NCBI GenBank assembly: GCA_025056955.1
Contig: JANWYL010000015.1
Span: forward strand, 1-22,334
Origin: Sandaracinaceae bacterium
GTDB lineage: Bacteria > Myxococcota_A > Polyangia > Polyangiales > Sandaracinaceae
DNA: 22,334 nt
Direction: 5' to 3'
Shown in pieces: positions 1 to 7,124 of this stretch. Position 1 is the stretch's first letter; each line of letters opens with the position of its first letter. Below the pieces are notes generated by a model. The model made no database searches. It was not told the origin of the DNA and saw only the letters and a list, made by a program, of their open reading frames with translations. A program made the position numbers and the translations under genes.

Positions 1-564
1 ACAATCGAGGAAGGCACCCTCTTTGGAGAACTCCACCGGCAGGGACGTCTCCCTCTTGCAAGCGAAGATGAGGTGGCAGAGGCTTACCTTGCGATCGAAG
101 CCCATCTCGAGCAGTTGGGATTTGAACACTACGAGGTCTCAAACTACGCCCTTCCAGGAGAGCGTTCGATCCACAATTTTCACTATTGGCAATGCGGGGC
201 TTACCTTGGCCTTGGGGCAGGGGCTGTGGGCTGCCTTGAGGAAGAAGGGGGCTGGGCCAGGCGTTGGAAAAACGAGGCATGGCCTGAGCGCTATCTCGGG
301 AACTCCGGTCTCACCGAAGCATGGTCTGAACGGCTTTCACCAGAAATGCGCATTCGAGAGGCCTGGATGCTTGGGCTTCGCACCAGCGATGGAGTAGACC
401 CCGCAGGGATCAAAGAGCGTCTTGGCCTCGATCCCACAAAAGGGCGCGAAGAGCAAATCGAGCGAGCGATCGCCAGAGGTGAGCTCAAGTGGACAGGTAA
501 GGCCTTCGTTGTCCCTCGCTCTCGTTGGCTCGTGCTCGATGGAATCATCCGAGAGCTTTTTTAG
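1..564 (+). CDS. hemW: HemW-like radical SAM protein, C-terminal part (5' end outside window)
   Basis: This reading frame is open from the first base, so the gene starts upstream; 187 codons are visible. The product resembles the C-terminal half of HemW, the coproporphyrinogen III oxidase-like radical SAM protein now viewed as a haem chaperone. Family hallmarks seen are an EEGT(L)F stretch followed by the FEHYEVSNYA motif, then NFHYW and YLGLGAGA, and a C-terminal region rich in Arg and Glu with a winged-helix-like ending. The CxxxCxxC cluster motif of HemW lies in the N-terminal part and is not in the window, so it cannot be checked. True oxygen-independent HemN is a less likely alternative, since the YEVSNYA motif is typical of the HemW branch. 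A haem chaperone next to a multihaem cytochrome gene is suggestive but may be coincidence. Confidence 0.9.
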   Translation, partial: TIEEGTLFGELHRQGRLPLASEDEVAEAYLAIEAHLEQLGFEHYEVSNYALPGERSIHNFHYWQCGAYLGLGAGAVGCLEEEGGWARRWKNEAWPERYLGNSGLTEAWSERLSPEMRIREAWMLGLRTSDGVDPAGIKERLGLDPTKGREEQIERAIARGELKWTGKAFVVPRSRWLVLDGIIRELF

Positions 565-698
565 CTCTTAGCTCTTGAGAATTCTCTTCCATCGAAAAGG
601 CCTCAAGATGCCGCTTTATTTCTCTAGAGACCAAAAACAATCTTTGGACGTGGTTGGGCTAATTCCAAAGTGCTTTTCCCCTTGGCACAGAATGGTAA

Positions 699-705
699 AA
701 GGAGG
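699..705 (+). promoter_or_regulatory. Ribosome binding site AAGGAGG of the cytochrome gene
   Basis: This near-perfect anti-16S sequence lies 4 bases before a TTG codon at 710. In-frame ATG codons at 608 and 692 lie upstream of it; the one at 692 has no such site before it. It therefore favours TTG 710 as the start, which also gives a compact signal peptide. The 4-base spacing is shorter than ideal. Confidence 0.5.
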
Positions 706-709
706 CTTT

Positions 710-2962
710 TTGCGATGGGCAGTTACTGCATTTGGCACCATCTTTGCCGTTAGCGGAACTGCTTGCGTGGCTCAAGAAGATGAGACCAAACCCCCTCAAG
801 CGCCTGGGCAAGTCCTTTTGAACCTACCTGCCGAGCCCCTCATACCCTCCAAAGACCCCCTGCTTTTCCCCTCGAACGTGCGTTTGGATTCTGGTTTTTC
901 TTGGCCCCTTTCCCCAAAAAAAGTCGCGGAGCTCGCTGACGAAAGCATTTGCGCCCAGTGCCATCCCGCAATCGACGCCCAGCACCGGGCAGGACCCCAT
1001 GCAAATGCCTCACTCAACAATCCATGGTATCGGGCCTCCTTTGAGCGATTGCGTGAAGAAGCAGGTTTGCGAGCAAGCCGCCACTGCGCAAGTTGCCATG
1101 ACCCCCTTTTGCTTCTGTCTGGTGCCATCGACGCCCCCCTCGACCCTCATGACCCCTTGCTCGCCAAAGGCCTAAGCTGTGCCTTGTGCCACAGCATCGT
1201 CGAGGCGAGCCCTGATGGCACAGGAAGCTACGTGCTTCGGCCCTCTGATTTGGAAATTCCCGATCCAAATGACCCAGAATCAGTGGCCCACCACCGTGCC
1301 AGGATGGCACCACCCATCTTGCGGAACCCTCTTCTTTGTGCTTCTTGCCACAGGGGCTTTTTGAGTCCCGAACGCACACAAACGGGATCTTTTCTTTTGG
1401 GCGTCGACGAAGCAGGTGCGTGGAGGGCATCCGCGTGGGCCGGGCAGCATGCCCAGCGGGTCGATGCCGAAGCAGTCCCAGCGCGTGACTGTCGGGGCTG
1501 CCACATGGAAAGGGAGGCTGTTCCACCATCTGAATTTGCAAGAAAGCCGGATGGCAGTGTTGCCTCGCACCGTTTTGCTGGTGGCCATCTCCCGATTGCA
1601 GCTCAAAATCACGTGCAAAGAAGCCGGATTGAGGCCAAGCTGAAGCACGCAGCATCAATTGATATCGTTGGCTATCGAGACGCTGGGGGTTCCTTCTTTC
1701 CAATCACTTCGAACCCCTCCTTACCCATCGGCGAGCCGATTCTGCTTGAAGTCGTCATCCACAACAAAGGGGTGGGTCACCGCCTGCCAGGAGGTGCCCG
1801 CGACATCCGTGATCACTTTGTCGTGCTTGAAATCGAAGATGCCCGCGGTCGTCTCGTTGCAAGCGCTGGAAAAGGGTATTGTGCGGGGGAGGAGAGCGAT
1901 CCCACTGCCTATGCCCTGCGCACCGCAGTGCTTGACGCAAGCGGCCATCCCGACAAAGAACACCTCGTCCACCGCTTCCACGCCTTGGGGTGGGACCACA
2001 CGATCCCCCCTCGAGACGCCGCCCTCATCCGATACGAAGCGCATATTCCCTCGTGGGCTCTACCCCCCTTTCGGCTGCGCGCCTCGCTTTTCGCCCGCCG
2101 GCACACCCTCTCTTTTTCGCGCTTTGCTTGCGATTCCGCGCTGCAAAAACCAGCCCCCCTCATCGAGCGAAGCGCCCACACAATCGGCCGGCCTCGCATG
2201 GATCCCTGCGCCATCGAGCCGGTCGTGGAGCTCGCTCGTTTTGATAGCCTCTCGATCCAAATCGATCTTCCCCATCGCCTTTGGCTTCACGCCCTTGCAA
2301 GCAGTCACAGCCGCCAAGAGGAGCTCTTTTTGGCCCTCGAAAGCGCTGAGCTCGCCCTTTCTTTGACCGATGACCCTGCCCTTCGCGGAGCACTCGAATG
2401 GATCCGCGGTGAGGTTTTCGCAAAAACAGGCCAGCTCAAAGAGGCGCTTGAAGCCGCTTCGCGCGCAGAGGCCTTGGTCGGGCCCCACCCTGCCATTGAC
2501 CGCCTCCGCGGCCATGCCTATGCCCAAGTGTGGAATTGGGAGGAGGCGGCCCGTGCATTTGAGCGAGTGGCAGAAGCCGCTCCATACGACACTGAAGCAC
2601 ATCGCGATTTTGCCCGTGCGCTTGGCTCGATCGGAAAAAGCGCCACTGCCCTTCGTGCTGCCACACAGGGCCTTCGCCTTTTCCCACGCGATGAATCGCT
2701 TCTGAGAAGCCAAGCCCTTGCCCTCGAAAGGCTGAGCGCACAGGGGTTCCCCGTGGATCCTTCTACGGTTGAAAAAGCCTTTGAAGCCTGGCTTGCCCAC
2801 CGCCGACATGACAGCGAAACCCAATTGCGTTTGCGCTGTGAGCAAGAGGTGCCTTTGTGCGCAAGAGACCGCATGCCAGTGCCTCGCCTCTCCGTGCGCG
2901 TTGTGGAAAGCAGCAAGGCAAGTCCAACACCCACCCACACTTCTTGTGATCGAATGCCCTGA
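710..2962 (+). CDS. Exported pentahaem c-type cytochrome with C-terminal TPR repeats
   Basis: Predicted secreted electron-transfer protein of about 750 residues. I chose the TTG at 710 because AAGGAGG precedes it; ATG 608 (weak AAAGG site) or ATG 692 are alternatives. The N-terminus is a signal peptide with a GTAC stretch that could be a non-canonical lipobox. Five CxxCH haem-binding motifs begin at residues 81, 126, 157, 210 and 261, followed by a SHRFAGGH stretch typical of cytochrome c554-like multihaem proteins. A beta-rich domain around residues 340-420 contains GHRLPGG, resembling the GHxxPTG motif that follows haem domains in this family. Residues about 537-680 form TPR-like helical repeats. 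Haem c attachment implies a periplasmic or outer-surface location. The electron donor and acceptor are unknown, and no oxidoreductase partner gene is adjacent. The pentahaem-plus-TPR build suggests a docking or scaffold role, which is inference. Confidence 0.85.
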   Translation: MRWAVTAFGTIFAVSGTACVAQEDETKPPQAPGQVLLNLPAEPLIPSKDPLLFPSNVRLDSGFSWPLSPKKVAELADESICAQCHPAIDAQHRAGPHANASLNNPWYRASFERLREEAGLRASRHCASCHDPLLLLSGAIDAPLDPHDPLLAKGLSCALCHSIVEASPDGTGSYVLRPSDLEIPDPNDPESVAHHRARMAPPILRNPLLCASCHRGFLSPERTQTGSFLLGVDEAGAWRASAWAGQHAQRVDAEAVPARDCRGCHMEREAVPPSEFARKPDGSVASHRFAGGHLPIAAQNHVQRSRIEAKLKHAASIDIVGYRDAGGSFFPITSNPSLPIGEPILLEVVIHNKGVGHRLPGGARDIRDHFVVLEIEDARGRLVASAGKGYCAGEESDPTAYALRTAVLDASGHPDKEHLVHRFHALGWDHTIPPRDAALIRYEAHIPSWALPPFRLRASLFARRHTLSFSRFACDSALQKPAPLIERSAHTIGRPRMDPCAIEPVVELARFDSLSIQIDLPHRLWLHALASSHSRQEELFLALESAELALSLTDDPALRGALEWIRGEVFAKTGQLKEALEAASRAEALVGPHPAIDRLRGHAYAQVWNWEEAARAFERVAEAAPYDTEAHRDFARALGSIGKSATALRAATQGLRLFPRDESLLRSQALALERLSAQGFPVDPSTVEKAFEAWLAHRRHDSETQLRLRCEQEVPLCARDRMPVPRLSVRVVESSKASPTPTHTSCDRMP

Positions 2963-2965
2963 GGA

Positions 2966-2995
2966 GTGACCCTCTCTCACAAAAAGCGCTAGCCT
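2966..2995 (+). promoter_or_regulatory. Possible promoter for a leaderless transcript of the GspE-N gene
   Basis: GTGACC at 2966-2971 and TAGCCT at 2990-2995 are 18 bases apart and resemble weak -35 and -10 boxes. The -10-like hexamer ends 7 bases before the ATG at 3003, so transcription would begin at or near the start codon. No Shine-Dalgarno sequence is present. The same TAGCCT precedes the ATG at 20006. Matches to the consensus are only partial. Confidence 0.3.
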
Positions 2996-3002
2996 TAGAT
3001 CG

Positions 3003-3629
3003 ATGTCAACCGATATCGGATGGCTGCTCCGAGAGGCTGGATTGGAATTGCCTCATGATGGGCAGATCGACGCTCTCGATGCAATTGAAGCAGGCCTGAT
3101 TTCCGAGGAGCTTTTTGCCGAACTTCTGGCCAAAGCCATCCACAGCGTGGTAATAGACCTCGACAAAGGAGCCTTGGATCCCGCTGCCTTGCAATGCCTT
3201 CCTCCCTCAGTGGCCCGTGCCACCCTATCAATTCCTGTGCTCCTCGAAGAAAAGCAGCGCACCTTGCAAGTGGCATTTGCAAATCCCCTTGACCGCTCCT
3301 CGATTGACACAGTGCGTCAAGCCACAGGCCTCGAAATCCGACCTCTTGTGGCCCCGCTTTCGGCGGTGCGACGGGCCATCGAGCGAGAGTATGGGGCAAT
3401 GGAAGAAACCACCAAGCGGATTGAAAAGTGCAGGACCCGGACCCCACTAGGCAACGAAAGTGCCGACGAGCTTGGCTCCTCTGCCACTTATCCTCTTATT
3501 CGCTATCAAAGTTCAACGACGCTCGAAGAGCGCCTTGAGGCGCTCATCGATGTTTTGGTCACCAAAGGCATTTTCAGCCAGGAAGAGTTCTTCGATGCCC
3601 TCCAGCGTGTGCGGACGGAGAAACGTTAG
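3003..3629 (+). CDS. Stand-alone GspE/PilB N-terminal domain protein
   Basis: This 208-residue soluble protein has no signal peptide. Residues about 20-135 match the T2SSE_N (MshEN-like) fold found at the N-terminus of type II secretion and type IV pilus ATPases: a helical first half, then a P..vAra.L.iPv pattern, LQVAFANPLD, a tract around VRQATGLEI, and a closing AIEREYG. No Walker A or B motif follows, so it is not an ATPase. The tail (about 140-208) is polar and ends in a helical segment. Free copies of this domain occur in Myxococcota and related groups and are thought to be binding or regulatory modules; some MshEN domains bind c-di-GMP, but I cannot confirm the binding motif here. The start ATG lacks a Shine-Dalgarno sequence. 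It lies 40 bases after the cytochrome gene and 77 before mreC. Confidence 0.75.
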   Translation: MSTDIGWLLREAGLELPHDGQIDALDAIEAGLISEELFAELLAKAIHSVVIDLDKGALDPAALQCLPPSVARATLSIPVLLEEKQRTLQVAFANPLDRSSIDTVRQATGLEIRPLVAPLSAVRRAIEREYGAMEETTKRIEKCRTRTPLGNESADELGSSATYPLIRYQSSTTLEERLEALIDVLVTKGIFSQEEFFDALQRVRTEKR

Positions 3630-3661
3630 AACCCCTTGATCCCTCGACTTTTGCCCACCTC

Positions 3662-3680
3662 GCGCTATTGAGGATAGCGC
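3662..3680 (+). other. Perfect hairpin between the GspE-N gene and mreC
   Basis: GCGCTAT (3662-3668) and ATAGCGC (3674-3680) form a 7-bp stem with a 5-base loop. It lies 33 bases after the upstream stop codon and 26 before the mreC start, followed by ACTTTTGA. It could be a weak intrinsic terminator of the upstream gene or a structure in an mreC leader; the short T run makes the first only tentative. Confidence 0.4.
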
Positions 3681-3706
3681 ACTTTTGAGATGAAACACAT
3701 TTCAAA

Positions 3707-4579
3707 GTGACTCCTCTTCGAAAGGTCCGCGACATCGCGATAGCGATCCTGCTTCTGGCTCTTCCTTTTTTTGTGTTGAATGCCAGTTTAAAAAATCCAG
3801 AAAGCCAAAACTGGCTGGATCGGCAGCTTCTTGCAATTTTCGGAGTGGCCCAGGTGTGGGCTTCCTGGGCCGCCCATGTTGTCTCAGACGCGCTACATGA
3901 CTACGTTTATCTCGCTGAAGTCAAGGAGGAAAATGAAAGGCTGAGGGCACGCCTTGCTCGCCTTGAAACCGAAAGAAAACGCTTGGTTGAAGAAGGCATT
4001 CAGAATCGTCGGCTCAGGGCCCTCCTCCAGCTTCGCGAACGTCTGGGAGGAGATATCATCGCCGCAGATGTGATTGCAAAGGACATCACCTCGCCCCACT
4101 TCCGAGTGGCCAGAATCGCTGTGGACCGTGGCAGCCGAGACAGAGTGCGTCCCGGCATGCCCGTGATTTCTGAACGCGGCCTGGTTGGAATGATCCTCCG
4201 CACATCTCACCGCTTTGCCGATGTCCAACTCATCGTCGATAGGCGAAGCGCTGTGGACGTGATCGTTCAAAGAACCGGCGCACGAGGAATGTTGCGTGGA
4301 ACAGGCGAAAACCACCGGTACATGGCGCGGATTCAATACATGAGCCGCGAGGACACAATTGAGATCGGTGATCTCGTCCACACTTCTGGGCTTGGGCAAC
4401 GCTTTCCCCCATCAATCCTCGTTGGGCAAATCACAAAAATTGTGCGCGCAGATTACGGGCTCTACCAAGAAGTTGAAGTCACCCCTTCAGTCGACTTCTC
4501 CCGTTTGCAAACAGTCTTGATTCTCGCTGAGGGAGCACTGGGCGATGTCCTGGTTGAACAAGAACGAAAAACGCCATGA
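3707..4579 (+). CDS. mreC: Rod shape-determining protein MreC
   Basis: MreC is the bitopic inner-membrane protein that activates the elongation synthase pair PBP2-RodA and works with MreD and the MreB filament. The 290-residue product has the family layout: a short cytoplasmic N-terminus, one membrane segment at about residues 8-27, a coiled coil at about 68-108 rich in Glu, Arg and Leu, and a periplasmic beta domain to about 280 with the conserved VDRGS.D.VRPGMPVIS.RGLVG region. The start is a GTG without a clear Shine-Dalgarno sequence; the nearest upstream ATG, at 3690, meets a stop at once in its own frame. Its stop overlaps the mreD start by 4 bases (ATGA), which implies translational coupling. 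No mreB gene lies in the window. Confidence 0.95.
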   Translation: MTPLRKVRDIAIAILLLALPFFVLNASLKNPESQNWLDRQLLAIFGVAQVWASWAAHVVSDALHDYVYLAEVKEENERLRARLARLETERKRLVEEGIQNRRLRALLQLRERLGGDIIAADVIAKDITSPHFRVARIAVDRGSRDRVRPGMPVISERGLVGMILRTSHRFADVQLIVDRRSAVDVIVQRTGARGMLRGTGENHRYMARIQYMSREDTIEIGDLVHTSGLGQRFPPSILVGQITKIVRADYGLYQEVEVTPSVDFSRLQTVLILAEGALGDVLVEQERKTP

Positions 4580-5172
4580 GATTTTTGCTTCATCTCAGTT
4601 TGGTGTTTATCGGATTTCTTTTTGAATCGGGGCTTTCTTCCGTGGTGCCCCTTCGGCCATTTGTTCCAATGATCGCCCTTCCTTTCGTTTTGTATCACGG
4701 CGTATCACCAAACACAGGTCTCCTTCCCGGGAGTTTTTTCGTTTTTTCCCTGGGTGTGCTGAATGAAGCGATGAGCGGAGAAGCGCGAGGACTCTCAACT
4801 TTCGTTTTTTTGGTTTGTTTTTTTCTCATTCGTGCAAGCAGTTTAAAACTCCTCTCGCGGGACTATCCCTTTCAAATTGCAGCCACCTCAGCGATCGCTA
4901 CGCTGACAAATGGGGTGATGTTTGCTCTCTGCGTCATTTTCGAGCTTCCACCTCCCTTTGATCTCGAAATGCCAATCGATGGATGGATTGGAAGCTTCGC
5001 CGAGTTGATTTTGGGGAAGGGGAGCATGCTGCTTAGCGGGCCCATTGAGAGCCTGCTTGGGATGTTTGCTGGAGGAATTGCCACAGGAATGGTTGCACCT
5101 TTTGCATACGCTGCCGCTTCGCGCATCGAAGCAGGTTGGCGAGCAAGTCGACACCCGATTCGTGAGGGATGA
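4576..5172 (+). CDS. mreD: Rod shape-determining protein MreD
   Basis: MreD is an integral inner-membrane component of the elongation machinery that binds MreC. The 198-residue product is strongly hydrophobic, with about five to six predicted membrane helices and short polar loops, and it ends in a basic tail. MreD is poorly conserved, so the call rests on hydropathy, length (family usually 160-180, here slightly longer) and its position between mreC and the PBP2 gene. The ATG overlaps the mreC stop by 4 bases. The stop at 5170-5172 is followed one base later by the PBP2 start. Confidence 0.9.
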   Translation: MRFLLHLSLVFIGFLFESGLSSVVPLRPFVPMIALPFVLYHGVSPNTGLLPGSFFVFSLGVLNEAMSGEARGLSTFVFLVCFFLIRASSLKLLSRDYPFQIAATSAIATLTNGVMFALCVIFELPPPFDLEMPIDGWIGSFAELILGKGSMLLSGPIESLLGMFAGGIATGMVAPFAYAAASRIEAGWRASRHPIREG

Positions 5173-5173
5173 C

Positions 5174-6316
5174 ATGCATCTTTTGCCCCAGCGTCGCGAT
5201 GTTGCGGAATTTCGCAAGCGCTATAAGTGGATGGCCCTTTTCGTTTGCCTTATCTTCATGGTTTTGTACGGACGCGCAATCCAACTGCAGATATTGGATC
5301 ACGATCGATACCTCAAAGTGTCTTATGAAAACATCACGCGTTATGTTCCCATTCCGCCCACGAGAGGAATCATCCGTGATACGAAGGGCCAAATTCTTGC
5401 CACAAATCGTCCCTCCTATGATGTTTACATCATACCCTCTCGTCTAGGGCCAAAGGATCCAGAGCTCATCGCCACGCTTATGGGGCTCACGCCCGAAGAA
5501 AAGCGTCGCTTCTTTAACGCACTCAACTCGATTCCAGCGCGTCGAAGAAGTCACCAAATTCGCTTTTTTAGCGATATTTCAAGGGAACAGTTGGCTGCGC
5601 TTCAAACACACGTCAATGACCTCACCCATCGGCAGGGGCGGCGGGAAGTCAGTGCCATCGAGATTGTGGTTAACCCCGTGCGCACCTATCCTTTTCGATC
5701 CCTTGGAGCGCACATCATAGGCTACCTCAATGAGATTCAAAGCGACGAGCTCCCATCTCTAAGGAATGCGGGATATCGGCTTGGGGACCGCATCGGGCGA
5801 ACAGGCATAGAACAAGCGTGGGAGCATGTTTTGAGAGGACGTCGGGGGCATCGGAAGTACCTCGTTGACGCCGATCTCAGCCGCTCTGAAAAAAGTCAGG
5901 CAATCGAAGTCGAAGAAGCAATCCCAGGCCGTGACATCACGCTTTCGATTGATATGGACCTCATGCGCATCATCGAGCGGGCGATGAGGGGCCATCCTTC
6001 GGGCGCAGCCGCTGTGGTCGACGTCAACACAGGGGCCGTTCGCGCCCTTTTTTCGAAACCAAGTTATGACCCAGAAATCATGTCCACGGGCATCTCAATT
6101 GAGGAGTATGCGGCCCTTCGCGAGGACCCCTTCCGGCCACTCATCGACAAGACCCTCTACGAAGCGTTCTTTCCTGGTTCTGTCTTTAAGCCTTTCAGCG
6201 CAATGGCTGCCCTTGAGGAAAAACTCATGGATCGAAGCGAAAGGGTTCGCTGCCACGGGAGCTATCGCTTTGGGGGGAGAGACTTTCCTTGCAACGTAAG
6301 GGGGGGCGCATGGTGA
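5174..6316 (+). CDS. mrdA: Penicillin-binding protein 2 (MrdA), N-terminal fragment up to a frame break
   Basis: PBP2 is the class B transpeptidase that crosslinks new peptidoglycan during elongation with RodA. This fragment has a short basic N-terminus, one membrane anchor at about residues 16-36, the RGIIRDTKGQILATNRPSYD dimerisation-domain motif, and the transpeptidase SxxK motif SVFK with catalytic serine 336 (codon at 6179). It then reads through a run of seven G at 6300-6306 and stops at TGA 6314, far short of the usual 600-650 residues. The ATG at 5174 has GAGGG five bases upstream and sits one base after mreD; GTG 5162 is an alternative. The rest of PBP2 continues in the next frame (see 6318-7124). 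Removing one G would give a continuous frame of about 649 codons. Alone this fragment should lack transpeptidase activity. Confidence 0.9.
   Translation: MHLLPQRRDVAEFRKRYKWMALFVCLIFMVLYGRAIQLQILDHDRYLKVSYENITRYVPIPPTRGIIRDTKGQILATNRPSYDVYIIPSRLGPKDPELIATLMGLTPEEKRRFFNALNSIPARRRSHQIRFFSDISREQLAALQTHVNDLTHRQGRREVSAIEIVVNPVRTYPFRSLGAHIIGYLNEIQSDELPSLRNAGYRLGDRIGRTGIEQAWEHVLRGRRGHRKYLVDADLSRSEKSQAIEVEEAIPGRDITLSIDMDLMRIIERAMRGHPSGAAAVVDVNTGAVRALFSKPSYDPEIMSTGISIEEYAALREDPFRPLIDKTLYEAFFPGSVFKPFSAMAALEEKLMDRSERVRCHGSYRFGGRDFPCNVRGGAW
6300..6306 (+). other. G7 homopolymer at the PBP2 frame break
   Basis: Seven consecutive G lie exactly where the PBP2 frame changes. Upstream, the frame gives a Cys-Asn-Val-Arg ending in Gly-Gly-Ala-Trp-stop. 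With six G the reading becomes CNVRGAHGEVDMRGALVQSC, which matches the expected PBP2 continuation. A change of one G (or +1 slippage) therefore restores the protein. Confidence 0.85.
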
Positions 6317-6317
6317 A

Positions 6318-7124
6318 GTGGACATGCGAGGCGCCTTGGTCCAGTCATGCAATGTTTACTTTTACGCACTTGCCGAGCGCGTTGGCCTCGAACGCATCGC
6401 CCGGATTGCCCAGGATTTTGGCTTTGGACGAAGAACAGGAATCGGCATCAACCACGAATCGGCAGGTTTTATCCCAACACGTGTTTGGTATGACCAACAC
6501 AAAATTCCGTGGCGAGGAGGGTTCGCTTTGAACAGCGCAATCGGCCAAGGAGATACCAAAGCCACCGTGATCCAAATCGCAATGGCGTATGCAGCAATTG
6601 CAAATCTTGGAAAGCTCTTTGTTCCACAACTCATCGAGCGCGTAAGTGGCCCTGATGGCATGGTCTTGGCGTCTTTTCCGCCTAGGTTGAGAAGGCGAGT
6701 CCAAGTTTCGAAAGAAACCATTGCCTTCATTGCGGATGCCTTGCGCGGTGTGGTTGATGATCCAACGGGCACAGCTTATGCCGCTCGCTTGCCCCATCTT
6801 AAAATTGCAGGAAAAACAGGAACAGCTCAGGTCTTTCAGCGGACGCGCCTTGCTGAAGAAGAAAGCAGCCGCCTTGAATACCGCAAGCGGGCCCATGCCT
6901 GGTTTGCTGGCTTTGCACCCGCTGAACGACCTGAAATGGCAATTGTGGTCCTTCTTGAGCACGGAGGCTCAGGAGGCCGCTTTGCTGCCCCAATTGCGAT
7001 CCAAATCCTCAACGAATACCTCAGCCCCCGTCACGAAACAACCAATTCGCTGGCCATGGCAGGGAGTTCACCCTCACAGTCGAATTTAACAAGAAAGAGC
7101 CAACACGAAAGAAGAAGCCAATGA
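6318..7124 (+). CDS. mrdA: Penicillin-binding protein 2 (MrdA), C-terminal fragment after the frame break
   Basis: This frame continues the transpeptidase domain: the SxN motif SCN (6345-6353), an alpha-beta core around GFALNSAIGQGD, and the KTGT motif (6813-6824), followed by WFAGFAP and a VLLEHGGSGG region close to the end. The homology extends upstream of the GTG at 6318 to the G7 tract (the residues HGE precede VDM in this frame), so the fragment is part of the preceding gene and not an independent protein. GTG 6318 or ATG 6324 could serve as restart codons, one and seven bases after the TGA of the first fragment. The stop overlaps the rodA ATG by 4 bases. The last 35 or so residues after the transpeptidase fold are polar and rich in Ser, Arg and Gln. 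Confidence 0.88.
   Translation: MDMRGALVQSCNVYFYALAERVGLERIARIAQDFGFGRRTGIGINHESAGFIPTRVWYDQHKIPWRGGFALNSAIGQGDTKATVIQIAMAYAAIANLGKLFVPQLIERVSGPDGMVLASFPPRLRRRVQVSKETIAFIADALRGVVDDPTGTAYAARLPHLKIAGKTGTAQVFQRTRLAEEESSRLEYRKRAHAWFAGFAPAERPEMAIVVLLEHGGSGGRFAAPIAIQILNEYLSPRHETTNSLAMAGSSPSQSNLTRKSQHERRSQ

Noticed and set aside
552..586. Stem AGAGCT/AGCTCT, tandem AGCTCTT and palindrome GAGAATTCTC at the end of hemW
   Set aside because: The stem overlaps the stop codon and no T run follows it, so it does not look like a terminator; the short repeats can arise by chance.
2060..2980. 306-codon minus-strand frame opposite the cytochrome gene
   Set aside because: It overlaps the beta and TPR parts of the cytochrome and has atypical composition for a protein.
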